This document shows positions 47,006 to 57,512 of a stretch of DNA of 64,000 nucleotides, one piece after another; within the stretch, counting starts at the first letter, position 1; each line of letters begins with the position of its first letter. The notes under the pieces are model-generated. The model saw only the letters and a list, made by a program, of their open reading frames with translations, did not search any database and was not told the origin of the DNA. A program made the position numbers and the translations under genes. Source of the DNA: Chenopodium formosanum (lineage: Eukaryota; Streptophyta; Magnoliopsida; Caryophyllales; Amaranthaceae); the NCBI GenBank assembly GCA_024500155.1, contig CM044877.1:79100001-79164000 (forward strand), written 5' to 3'.

Positions 47006-47446
47006 GTTGGCTTATTACTAGTAATGTAGATATTAATGTGTATGTTGTGTAACTTGATCTTGGACCTTAGAAACTGTGATATTTCTAGTTTATATAGGCA
47101 ACAAAATTACGGAAATAATTATCTTCGGATTAAGGTATAAATATCAGAATTTGAATATTCAAACTAAGGATTGTGTACACCACATATTTTATGCTACATA
47201 CATGAGGAAAGGACACATTCTCATTTATGTTGTGTGTCTGACCAGTGACCAGTGACCACAAGGTGTATACATCATGTTTGTGACGTCCTGTAAATTTGCA
47301 TGGAAATGGAAAGAGATTATTATAGTCCCTTTGTTATTAAAAGATTGGTTACATACTTACATATATGGAAAAACTTAACGAGTGTTAGAAATAAAAGGTT
47401 GGCCGAGTGTAAGAAAAAAAAAATTGGATAAAGTTTAGAGTGTAAA

Positions 47447-47490
<44 letters not shown>

Positions 47491-47557
47491 GTAAATTGTG
47501 TGAGGTAAGTAGGTAAGAGTGTAAGACAGTAAATAAAAGGAATTATATAGAGTTCAT
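47006..47557. promoter_or_regulatory. Terpene synthase 5' flank
   Basis: CCTATATAAAC on the minus strand at about 47089-47099 lies some 85 bp upstream of the ATG, a good TATA-box position. Further upstream is AT-rich, with an A35-like tract at 47452-47488. Confidence 0.5.
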
Positions 47558-47761
47558 GATTAACAAGAGTTGGCTCAAGTGGTAAGCAGTTTGATGTCGT
47601 TTAAGAGAGGTCTCGAGTTCAAGCCTCAACGAATGTAGAAAACTCTTATTGGGAAGCTCACCTACTAATTTACTATAAGTCAAGGTGTGCAACACAGATC
47701 GGATCCGAATGTAGTCAAAACTAAGTTCCGATGAATCGAATGAGGCAAACTCAAAAAAAAC
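47558..47761 (+). mobile_element. SINE, tRNA-derived
   Basis: TGGCTCAAGTGGTAAG (box A-like) and GGTCTCGAGTTCAAGCC (box B-like) lie about 40 bp apart at the head, and an A-rich tail ends the element. ATAGAGTTCAT (47547-47557) and ATAGAGTTTAT (47762-47772) make a near-perfect target duplication. Confidence 0.75.
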
Positions 47762-48014
47762 ATAGAGTTTATAACTTGAGCATTACCTTTAATAATCCCT
47801 TTATATATCCTTAATAGAAGAGAACTTTATAGGTAAAAAAGTAGTAAAATTATTAGAATAGTGTTGGGATCTAAAATAAAAGCAAACATAATACTTCGTA
47901 CATATAGAAGAGAATTGGGTTCTAAAATAAAAGCTTGGAGTACCATATATGTCTTCAATTGTCAAAGATATAAAGTAATTATAAAGTACTTCCTTGTTTT
48001 TCTATAGTTGCAAC

Positions 48015-48354
48015 TAAAGATGGGCACGGGCCGTGTCGACACACGGGCGGCACGGGCCCGCACGACACGGGATAAATATTGAAAATTGACACGGCACGGG
48101 CACGATCGTTGGCACGCCAGCACAACCCACCAGCATGTTATTTTTATAATATATATATATTGATATTTTTATAATATATATATGTATATATTTAAAAAAA
48201 ATTAAAAAAACGTGGTGGCCCGCCGCATGACACGGCCCGCTAGACACGTGGGTCGTGCCGTGGGCTGTGGTGTGCCAAAACTTGGCACGGCACGACACGA
48301 GCCCCACCTCGACACGGCCCACGACGGCACAACATGACACGATGCCCATCTTTA
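48015..48354. mobile_element. hAT-type MITE, 340 bp, GC-rich
   Basis: Inverted ends TAAAGATGGGC...GCCCATCTTTA are flanked by an exact 8-bp duplication GTTGCAAC (48007-48014 and 48355-48362). The interior is rich in GCACGGCACGG words on both arms, with an AT-rich centre, so it can fold on itself. Confidence 0.9.
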
Positions 48355-48708
48355 GTTGCAACACTTCTTTTCACGCTTGCCGATGTATGTTTTGAATCAT
48401 TAATATCTTTGACTATCAATATGTAAAAATTATAAATTTTAGATATTAAAATTGTACAAATCGATACGAATCTAACAAGATCTCACATGACTATATTTAT
48501 ATTTATGTATAAATCGTCAAAACTAGTCAAAGTGAAACACAATAATAGTGTAAAAGTTAAATTGTTGCAACTAAAAAAAATTAAAAAAAAAAACGGAAAA
48601 GGTATTACATTAGAAGGTTTGTAATTACTTTGAAGCAAAGGAAGTCTTCTATGACACCACATATTTTTTAAGGTTAAAGAAAAAGGCTTTGTAAGTACGT
48701 ATATACTA

Positions 48709-48955
48709 CTTCCTTTGTTTTTTTTTACTTGACCTATTTCTTTTATCACGCTTGTCAATGCAACACTTTAGTGATCAATAACTTTAATTCTAAATTATAA
48801 AAGTTGTATATTACGACTGTACTTATTGAGACGAATTAAAAAAGATATCATATGAATTTATTTTTCCTTACATATTATTCACAAAAGACGGTCAAAGGAG
48901 AGGTAGTGAATAGTGTAAAAGTCAAAGCGGGTCAAGTAAAAAAGAACGGAGGAAG
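48709..48955. mobile_element. Stowaway-like MITE, 247 bp
   Basis: CTTCCTTTG...TTTACTTGACC at the left is inverted relative to GGTCAAGTAAAA...CGGAGGAAG at the right. The element is flanked by TA (48707-48708 and 48956-48957), the Tc1/mariner-type target. Confidence 0.8.
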
Positions 48956-49165
48956 TATATGGTAGCCAAAAATGTTATTACCATTGTAATTAACCAGGAT
49001 TATTATTACAAAGACATAGTTAAAAACAAAAAAAGTTATATACACCCAGGTACAAAATACATCAAGGTTATTTTTTTGCTCAATGATTAATCAACACTCA
49101 TTTAATCATTAAAATAAGAAGAAGAAAAATATCTTTAATACACCGTATATATATCTTAGTGCATA

Positions 49166-49398
49166 CTTCCTCCGTTTCAATTTACTTGACCTATAGTCCC
49201 ATAGCACGCAATTTAAGAAGTTAATTAAAGAAGACAAACGATATTTTTATTACAAAAAAATTAAACCACCAATAAAAGGGATAAATTGGGGTTTCATGAC
49301 ATTATTTTTTTTAATTTTGCTTATGTTTATCTTCTTTAATCTCTTCTTTAAATTACGTGCCAAATGATTATAGGTCAAGTAAATAGAAACGGAGGAAG
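49166..49398. mobile_element. Stowaway-like MITE, 233 bp
   Basis: CTTCCTCCGTTTCAATTTAC plus TTGACCTAT at the left and its inverted copy ending GAAACGGAGGAAG at the right, with TA on both sides. Same family as 48709-48955 and 58726-58897. Confidence 0.85.
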
Positions 49399-50170
49399 TA
49401 TAATAGCTGTATAATATAATAACAACCACAACAGACATGGTCAACAATTAGTTACATCAATTAGTTACATCAAAAAGCTATAGGTTTTCGGTACCTTGTT
49501 TCTAGTCAATAATTCATGCATAGAGACAAAATCAATACTGGTAGCACAAGTGTGAACTGTTCACGTCTTCTTCTTTTTTTCTTTTTCGTTCTTTTTTTTT
49601 TTTTCCCTGTAACTAGCATGTAATATGAATCTATGATCATGCAATTCACGTATGCTGTTTGCTGTTTGCTGTTTGCTGTATGCACTTCAAAAAATAGTAT
49701 GCTAACTCAGATTAGATATTAATATATTATACTAGAGGATTAGAAAACAATCAAAACAAAACATGTATATATGGAGTACCATTAATGACCGAAAAACCCA
49801 ACACATAAAGGGGACCATTTTGCTCATTTATAACATGAACACAACAATAACAATCTTTTTACAAACAAAAAGGACCAATCGGTTTTAGACTAAGCTAGTT
49901 AAGGTACATTTTATTCGTAGATTGGTAAGACGAATAGGTCTACCATGGAGATAGAGAATAATTATTCAACATAAACCTCTTATGCAAGTTGACATATTGA
50001 CTATTACAAATTTGCATTCCAAAGTAATTAATATTACATACTTTTGTTAATAAACACACAAAATATGATCCGGTACAATGCAAATTCAACGCTAAATGGT
50101 TAGAAAACCTTTACATACAAAAGATACCATTTTTTTCATTAATAAGGACAGCATAAATAGTACTTAACTG

Positions 50171-50984
50171 AAGAGAACTTTATAGGTCAAAAAAGTAATA
50201 AAATTATTGGAATAGTATTGGGATCTTTAAAATAAAAGCTAACTTAATCATAATACTTCGTATAGAAGAGAATTGGGATTTAAAATAAAAGCTACGAATA
50301 CCATATGTCTTTGATTGTCAAGATACAGAGTAATTATAACTTTATAAGGTATTACATTAATCATTAGAAGGTTTGTAATTACTTTGAAATAAAGAATAAG
50401 TATTTTATGACGCCACATATCTTTTAAGGTTAAAGAAAAAGGCTTTGTATGTACGTATATAGCAGCCAAAAATGTTTACTACCATTACCATTGTCATTTG
50501 TCAATAACCAAGAATTTTTATAACAAATGCATAGTTGATAAATTTTGTATAAATCAAGACGTAAGATGTACCAAGGAATTTTTGCTTATTCAGTGATTAC
50601 ATGAGCAAATATATATACATACTCCGCATATATTTGTGCACCATACATTGAGATAGGGGTGTCAATTCGGATAATCAGATTGGGTCTAATAAGGTCGGGT
50701 TGGGTCGGATAAATTTTTAAAATTGAGTTATACTAAATTATTATGTCCACACAATTCCAAATCTAAATCAGATATTTTTCGAGTTGATTTTGAATCGGAT
50801 GGGGTTGGGTATGGTTTTAATACCTCTACATTCACCACAACCCACATGGTCAACGATTAAGGTTACATCGAAAGGCTATAGGTACGTTTATCTCTTTGAA
50901 ATAATTCATGCATAGAGACAAAATCAATATTGGTAGCACAAGTGAGAAGTGTTCACATCTTCTTTTTCTTTTTTTTTCCCCTTC

Positions 50985-51022
<38 letters not shown>

Positions 51023-51520
51023 TCCTATGACTAGCAGGTAACGTATGCACCTCAAAAAATGGTAGGCCAACTCAGATCAGATATTAATATATTATACTAG
51101 AGGATTAGAAAGCATGTTTGGAGTACCATTAATGAGCAAAAAAAACCCTACATATAAAGGGGGCCATTTTGCTAATTAATATGAACACAACAATAATAAT
51201 CTTTTTACAAACAAAAAGGGCCAATTGGATTTAGACTAAGCTAGTTATGGTACTTGTTTGTAGATAAATAAGATGAATGGGTCCACCTTGGAGAGAGAGA
51301 AAATAAGGATTCAACCATAAACCTCTTATGTAAGTTGAAATATTAACTATTAAAAACTTACTTTCCAAAGTAATTAGTATTACGTATTTTTGTCAAATAA
51401 ACACGCAAAATATATTCTAGTAAATTACCCAAATTCAACGCTAAATGGTTAGAAAACCTTTACATATAAAAGATATCAATTTGTTCATTAAGGACAGTAT
51501 ACTGCATACATAGTAACCAT
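50171..51520. repeat. Tandem duplication, copy B (carries one different MITE)
   Basis: This is the second copy of the segment described for 47811-50170, in the same order and orientation. It lacks the three MITEs of copy A but has its own hAT-like insertion at about 50653-50827. The end is set by loss of similarity after TTCATTAAGGACAG near 51495-51520. Confidence 0.8.
50653..50827. mobile_element. Possible hAT-like MITE in copy B
   Basis: ATAGGGGTGTCAATTC at the left and a diverged inverted end TTTTAATACCTCT at the right are flanked by ACATTGAG (50645-50652) and ACATTCAC (50828-50835). Copy A has no insertion at the matching place apart from its own MITE nearby. The interior has GTCGGGTTGGGTCGG words. 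Confidence 0.5.
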
Positions 51521-53115
51521 TATTTTCCCATACAAGTATGACCAATTAAAAGTTTAAATTGGTTACGGAATACAAATTCTTACTCGTAGATAAGATGAAA
51601 GGGCATATATCTTAAAGAGAGTAAGAATTCAACCCTGCTACTTATGCAAGTGATTGAAAATTAGTGACCAGGGTAGTTTTTTCAAGAATAAGGAAACAAA
51701 CATATTAAGGGGGCGTTTGGTTAGTGCATTTTTTGGATTGAAAACATATTCAATTAAACCAATACTGTTACAGTGTGTTTGATTTGAAAGCATGGTAACA
51801 ATTACCATTACTTGACGATAATGGTTACCCCTCATTTGTTACCTTTCAACTTTCAAAAACTTAGGGTAACAAATACCCTTATCCTAGAGGTGATAAAAAA
51901 TCGGGCCGTTTATGCTTGCCGAAACCTACCCTATTTTCGGGCCGGATCGGGCCCAACTAGCGGATCGGGCCAATGTTGATCATCTTCCTCTTCCCCTTCT
52001 TATTTGTTTTTCCTTTCCACTCCGTTTTCATTTTCCAAACCAAATGCAGGTAGGTTTTTCAACAATAAGGAAACAAACATTTGATTAATTATTATGCACT
52101 TATGCTATGATATTCTAAGAGATTTGTTGACTAATCAAATTTTGACTTAAGCAATCAGATTGATTAACTGCTTCCCTTAAGGCTTGAGCCTGAAATTTTC
52201 TGGGCTTTATGGGCTTTTTTATTGTTGGTTTGTTCTCACATAAGCTGTGCTAGAAATGGATAGCCCACTAAAAAACTAATCAAGCCCTTTTCTCAAAAAT
52301 TGAAAGAATTAATCAAGTCCACTTAAATAAATTTTCGATTACATATTTGGCTTATATTCTCAAATGTGGGACAATTTAATTTTAATATTAAAGTGATTGA
52401 GATATTATAAACCCTTCATTTTTATTTTATTTTTTTTACAGCAGGGAAAAGGAGACTAGCTCCCAACAGACTCGACGCAAGAAATAAAACTACAGACAAA
52501 CTTAGACCTCTTCGCAGAGTTAGTAAAAAACATAATACACCCTTCATATTTCTTGATTCCTTGTGAAAATATGGGGTATGTGAATTATACCCCTGGATTC
52601 GTCAAAAATAAATAAATAAATAATACCCCTAAAACCAAAACACAATAAATTTGGTTTACAAGAATATATTTTTATACAATAGTTACAACGTGTAGCGTTA
52701 TAACTTATGAATAATAAGAAGATTTTATGTAAAATTAGGAATTAATTTAAAATATAATGATATTATGAATTTCTTTTAGTTGGTTATAATCTACGGAGTA
52801 ATTACCATTCCTTAAGCTATACAACAATTGCATTTGAGTTTATGTCCGCTATAAGCTTTTGACAAACTACTATCTTTCTATAGTATGAAGTGCTCCCTTG
52901 ATAATATTACTAGTAGAGCACACCTTTCAGTCATACTCTTATCAGTGAAATGGGTGATAAATTTTGCTGCAATTTGTTAATTTTCCAATGATTCTAAAAG
53001 ATTATTGTATAATTAATAGATAAAACAGCTGAAAGTCATTGTAAAATATACAAAAACTTCCAGTCCAAAACAAAGTACTAGTAAAATAGAGCTAAGAAGA
53101 TGCTGTATTTTCCCT
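51521..53115. other. Intergenic, repeat remnants
   Basis: No gene. A GGGGGCGTTTGGTTAGTG word at 51709, seen at the ends of some plant DNA transposons, lies just after a 31-bp segment (51673-51703). That segment recurs at 52050-52080. A GGGCCGGATCGGGCC-rich patch lies at 51900-51970. Confidence 0.5.
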
Positions 53116-54703
53116 TCAATTCTTCAATAGATCCTTACTCTTCAGATACTCCACAGTCAAGTCATAAATCTCTCCAATCCCATGCTTGAACTCGAATCCC
53201 TCGTTAACGAGCTTCTCTGAAGAAAGGATCAACTTGGCCTTAGAAGGAAGTTCTCCAAAACTGCAGTCATCAACCAAAATGTAACACGAATAAATTCACT
53301 GTCTTTGAGTCATACATAATCATTATAAACTCCAATTTAAGAAGAATAGTCTGAAATTATACTCTGTAGGAACATTATACTGAGGGTACTTGTTACTTAA
53401 GAACTTCGCGAGATCAACAACACTAGTGTTAACAGCACAGCAGATGTAACGCCCTGAAGCTGATTTGTTCTCTGCTAGGAAAATGTGTGCACGACAAACA
53501 TCTTCTACGTGTGTAATCGAAATTGAACCAGACAGTAACTGCATACCCTTCATACCATTTATAAGGGACTCATTTCCTGCAAAATCGCGACATATTTCCT
53601 GCAGGACATGAGTCTTATGACTACAGGACTAATGACAACATTTATTTTTGTACATTTAGAATGAGAATTATGGACCTGTTAGCAGGCACGTAGCAAGACC
53701 GATGCTGCTAGGGACATCAGGAGTGAAAGCAGCACCAGTGATCAAAGATGGTATCACAGTAATGAGATCAAGGTTGTTTTCCTTAGCGAATTTCCAGGCT
53801 TCTTTTTCAGCTAGTGTCTTAGACACAGGGTAGCCCTGTAAATTATTAAAGAACAGGTTCAATTATAATTTAAAGTGTGACACATTCAATTAATTAATGT
53901 GGTAGTACAAACTTGTTTTAGTACATACCCAAAGAGGTGGCTTTTTGGAGTAGAGGAAATCAACATCAGTCCAATTCTCCTCGCTCATCACAAGACCATC
54001 CCCGGTGAGACTATTGATCGAAACAGCAGCAGCAGATGAAGTCATAACAACGCGTTTCACAGACTTTGCCTTCGTGCAGGCTGTCAATACGTTTATTACT
54101 CCTTGCATTGCAGGCTTAATCATATCTGCCTGTCAATATCAGACTTTAAGGTCAATCTTAATCATCACTATAAAGATCAAAGTCAATACTTCCTATATAT
54201 TCGTAAAAACACTTACCTCAGGGTCCTGAGAGGCAAAGTTGACAGGGGTGGCGACTAGGAAAACAACATCACAGCCTTCTACCGCGGCATCAAAGCTCCC
54301 TTCATCAGTTAAATTTGCTTTAAATACTTTCAGCTCACCAAGATCTTTCAGTGCTAAGAGGTGTGAAATCTTCTTCTCATCACCTACATCAATCAATAAA
54401 ATGTACAAGCATTTACTTATATGTCGAAATCACATGTCTCAATCAATAGAAAGTTTGGTGAAACTTAAACTTCCTGTGGTAGAGTCTTACACAATTACAG
54501 ACAGTACCATGAAATAAAAATGTGCTCAAAAGAAAGGTGTTAGAAAGAGAGTTACCAGGGTCTCTAGCAGTCGTATTGACCGAATAGCCCTTTCGCAATA
54601 ACAATTTAACAAGCAGGGATGCCACAAATCCTGTACCTCCTATGACACAGGCTTTCATGCTCTTCTTCTCTTCATGATCATGTTGTTGGACTAATCCAGC
54701 CAT
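53116..54703 (-). CDS. ANR: Anthocyanidin reductase
   Basis: Six exons: 54556-54703, 54217-54383, 53929-54129, 53676-53835, 53363-53576 and 53116-53260. The phases agree and give 344 aa. The protein is an extended short-chain dehydrogenase. The Rossmann motif GGTGFVA is at 22-28, Ser136/137 sits in VVMTSSAAAVS, and the catalytic pair is Tyr174/Lys178 in YPVSK. CVIGGTGFVASLLVKLLL plus GYSVNTTARDP and the VATPVNFASQDPE segment match anthocyanidin reductase (BANYULS) better than dihydroflavonol reductase. The enzyme uses NADPH to convert anthocyanidins to 2,3-cis flavan-3-ols, precursors of condensed tannins, in the cytosol. A TATA-like CATATATAAGAGA (minus) lies near 54812-54825. The gene appears intact. 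Related reductases of the same superfamily are the main alternative. Confidence 0.9.
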
Positions 54704-55559
54704 ATTATATATTAATTTATTTGCGAAACCTAATAGGAATCCTAAATATTATGTAACAATGAAGTTCTAAGGTTTATGTTTTTGTAATAATGTTTGGTTT
54801 TTTAGTCTGTCTCTTATATATGCACAAACCAGAATACGTTAGAGATTAGCAGGGGAAGAAATTTTGGCAGGTGAAAATGTGGTTTTCTAATGCAACAAGA
54901 AGGTGAGCACGTGACTATCTACTCATATTGTCAAACTCAATTGCTAATTAACTTTATTTGTACATCAAAGTGATAAAGTATAAAAAATGTATTATGCTCA
55001 CGGACCTTTATAGACTTAGGAGCTGAACTGAAATGTGAACAGGCCCTTAAACTCGGGACATATATGTCCCTTCTAGACAATTATTTGGTCACACGGTCAC
55101 AATTCATTTTTCGGACTAGGATTTCTAACTTGGTGTCTAAGGTTAAAGTTTATTTATCATTAAACACAAATTAATTAAAATTATTTTGTTTTTTTAGTTG
55201 TGGTGTCAATGTGGGAATCCTGATTATTACTTTGATCAATAAAGAATTACTTCATTTGACTAATGTCAGTCGGATTAATAAGTAGATAAAATTAGAAGAC
55301 TTCGCACAATTTGCTTCATATTTTTTTCATAAAAATCCTTCTAAACTTGATTTAATTATAGGGAAAATGCTATGATTGCTAGCATCGTTGTTGTAACATA
55401 GCTTTTAGTGACAAACTTGAAAAGCGTAAAAGTCAAACTGTAAGTACTCCGTACATTACTACTAGAAGGAAAAATAGGGTCCATTAATTATTTTAGTGAC
55501 AAACTAAACTATTAACTGAAACTCATAGAAAATTTAGAAGAAATAACAGAAGTGAATAG
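54704..55559. other. ANR 5' flank and spacer
   Basis: It contains a TATA-like box about 115 bp upstream of the ANR start. A one-sided MITE remnant (GAGCTGAACTGAAATGTGAA followed by CAGGCCCTTA, 55018-55051) is related to 42494-42631. Otherwise AT-rich. Confidence 0.5.
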
Positions 55560-57512
55560 CTAGAATACATTTTGAAAAAAAATACTACTAACAAGTAAGA
55601 GTAATGTTTGGAATGATCCTAGTTGAGAAGCATGACCCGAGCTCGATTCAGCTGATGAAGCACAAGTTAACATAGATGGGGAGCAGAGATTTGGATTACC
55701 GGTAAATGAATCCGCCTTGAAGAGAGCAAACTGTCCTTCAGATGGAATTCTACCTGACAAGTTGTTATATGAAAGATCAAGTGTCACTAAGCTAGTCATA
55801 TTCTGCATGTCAGTAGGAATTTCACCACTCAAATGGTTTTCTGACAGATTCAGACTGCTCAAAATCTTCAGTTTTGAAATTTCATGTGGGATTCTTCCAC
55901 TAAGGTGATTGTTGCTGATATCTAAGGACATCAGACAGGAGCAATTTCCTACAGATTTCGGTATCTCCCCAGTTATGTAGTTGTCTTTTACATCGATGAT
56001 CGATATGCTTTTCAGATTGAATAACTCATCAGGTATGTTTCCTGACAAGTTATTTCTTCCAAGAAAGAGTTTCTGTAAACTAACCAACTTCTGAATAGAT
56101 GGAGGAATACTTCCGGTGATGGAGTTGCTCGAAAGGTCTAGAGTTTGGAGGGAATTTCCTGTAATATTCAGGGGAAGTTCACCAACCAAGTTGTTGTGAG
56201 TGAGTTCAATGATATTAGCCCTTGGCAAGTTCAATAATCCAGAGGGAATCGAACCATTTAACGAGTTTGTTGCTAGTCTTACTCGAACCAAGGTCTTGCA
56301 GTTTCCTATCTCTTCAGGGATAGGACCAGTAAAAGAATTCCCAAACAATATAAGGTACTCTAGTCTTCTTCCTTTGCATAGCTGTTTTGGAATTTGACCT
56401 GTAATTTGATTGCCTGATACATCAACCGTTTCGAGTTTTCCATTCTGGCCTAGATTTTCAGGTAGTTGACTGTTGAACTTGTTGTCCCATATCTGAAATC
56501 TCCTAAGCCTAGGAAGCTCGGAGATAGAATCAGGGATCGGACCATTCATTTTGTTCGAAAATAGGTTCAGCCATTCAAGCTTCTTTAGCTGTGAAAAACT
56601 TTCAGGAATTATACCTGTGAGTGAATTAGACGAAAGATCAAGGTCTCTCAAATTGGCTAAATCACCAAATTCAGCTGGTATATGACCTGTAATGTTGTTT
56701 TTCTGCAGGAAAAGAGTGTCTAATTCACTCAGGTGACTTAAAGTTACAGGAATACTGCCAGTAAGGTTGCATGTAGCAGCATCAAGAACTCGAAGTGATC
56801 TTATGAAACCCCACTCATTAGGTATACCTCCATTGTATGTGTTGAAATAGCCTACACTCAAGAACTTGAGATTCGACAAATGTGATAAGCTCGAAGGAAG
56901 CTTACCAGTCAGTGAATTACCATCCAAGGCTAAGTACTCCAAGCCTTGGATCTCTGAGTATTGAGATGGAATCTCACCTGAGAAGTAATTTCCTCCAAGA
57001 TCCAGATGCTTCAGTTTCTTAAGGCTCGCGAGCTCTGTAGGTAGTGGCCCGGAGAAGTTGTTATTGTAGACATCCATGACTTCTAGCTGAGTCATTTTGC
57101 TGAACATAATTGAATGCAACTGCTCACTTATGTTGTTGTTTGAGATGTTAAGGAATTGCAACGTCGATAAGTTTGCTACTTGGGGTGGAAGACTGCCTGA
57201 CAGATTAGTAACTGTTAGAATCAGAGTTTTCAGCTGGCTAAACTGTCCGATTTCAGGTGGGATTGAACCATATAGAGGCACACATGAGATGTTTAGACCG
57301 ATTACTCGAGAGCTCATGTCACATGAGACCCCTGAAAACAAGCAATGTGATGTTGGAGATGAAGATTGTTTCCAGTCTTCAAGGGCTGAGCTCCTAGGTC
57401 CAACCAAAGACGCCTTCAGTTTTAGCAGTAGTTCGAGTTCTGCGTACCCATAGCAGAATGTATAAGAAATGAACAAATGTATCAGTGAAATTTTCAGCAA
57501 GAAATAAGCCAT
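55560..57512 (-). CDS. CLAVATA1-like LRR protein lacking a kinase domain
   Basis: A single open frame of 650 aa. A signal peptide (about 1-24, hydrophobic LLKISLIHLFISYTFCYGYA) is followed by the LRRNT cap with HCLFSGVSCD, about 20-21 plant-type LRRs of 24 residues (LxxLxLxxNxLSGxIP), and the closing segment GNPNLC. The sequence follows the CLAVATA1 ectodomain closely, including SSSPTSHCLFSGVSC and the IPNEWG region. In CLV1 a transmembrane helix and Ser/Thr kinase follow. Here the protein ends with AESSSGHASQLGS, a hydrophobic run FQTLLLLVSSIFF and a short tail. This layout fits a GPI-anchor signal, so the product may be an anchored receptor-like protein. No kinase-coding sequence lies downstream before ANR. 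A truncated pseudogene is possible, but the frame is fully intact. Confidence 0.85.
   Translation of the reverse strand: MAYFLLKISLIHLFISYTFCYGYAELELLLKLKASLVGPRSSALEDWKQSSSPTSHCLFSGVSCDMSSRVIGLNISCVPLYGSIPPEIGQFSQLKTLILTVTNLSGSLPPQVANLSTLQFLNISNNNISEQLHSIMFSKMTQLEVMDVYNNNFSGPLPTELASLKKLKHLDLGGNYFSGEIPSQYSEIQGLEYLALDGNSLTGKLPSSLSHLSNLKFLSVGYFNTYNGGIPNEWGFIRSLRVLDAATCNLTGSIPVTLSHLSELDTLFLQKNNITGHIPAEFGDLANLRDLDLSSNSLTGIIPESFSQLKKLEWLNLFSNKMNGPIPDSISELPRLRRFQIWDNKFNSQLPENLGQNGKLETVDVSGNQITGQIPKQLCKGRRLEYLILFGNSFTGPIPEEIGNCKTLVRVRLATNSLNGSIPSGLLNLPRANIIELTHNNLVGELPLNITGNSLQTLDLSSNSITGSIPPSIQKLVSLQKLFLGRNNLSGNIPDELFNLKSISIIDVKDNYITGEIPKSVGNCSCLMSLDISNNHLSGRIPHEISKLKILSSLNLSENHLSGEIPTDMQNMTSLVTLDLSYNNLSGRIPSEGQFALFKADSFTGNPNLCSPSMLTCASSAESSSGHASQLGSFQTLLLLVSSIFFQNVF

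Larger units (their letters stand above)
47811..50170. repeat. Tandem duplication, copy A (carries three MITEs)
   Basis: AGAGAACTTTATAGGT at 47811 reappears at 50171. The similarity continues in order through TTGGGATCTAAAATAAAAGC, AGGTTTGTAATTACTTTGAA, AGGCTTTGTA(A/T)GTACGTATA, CATGGTCAACAATTA and AATTCATGCATAGAGACAAA. Next come AATATATTATACTAGAGGAT and CGCTAAATGGTTAGAAAACC. Copy A is longer because of MITEs at 48015, 48709 and 49166. No gene lies inside. Confidence 0.85.

Noticed and set aside
47558..47761. A functional tRNA gene
   Set aside because: Box A and box B resemble tRNA, but no cloverleaf or anticodon stem forms, and an A-tail plus target duplication point to a SINE.
48014..48364. 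116-codon frame in GC-rich DNA
   Set aside because: It lies wholly within the hAT MITE and reflects its GCACGGC words.
43980..54703. A biosynthetic gene cluster of terpene synthase and ANR
   Set aside because: The two genes belong to different pathways, and no P450, transferase or transporter lies between them.
55717..57453. Plus-strand frames opposite the LRR gene
   Set aside because: Antisense shadows created by the repeated LRR codons.
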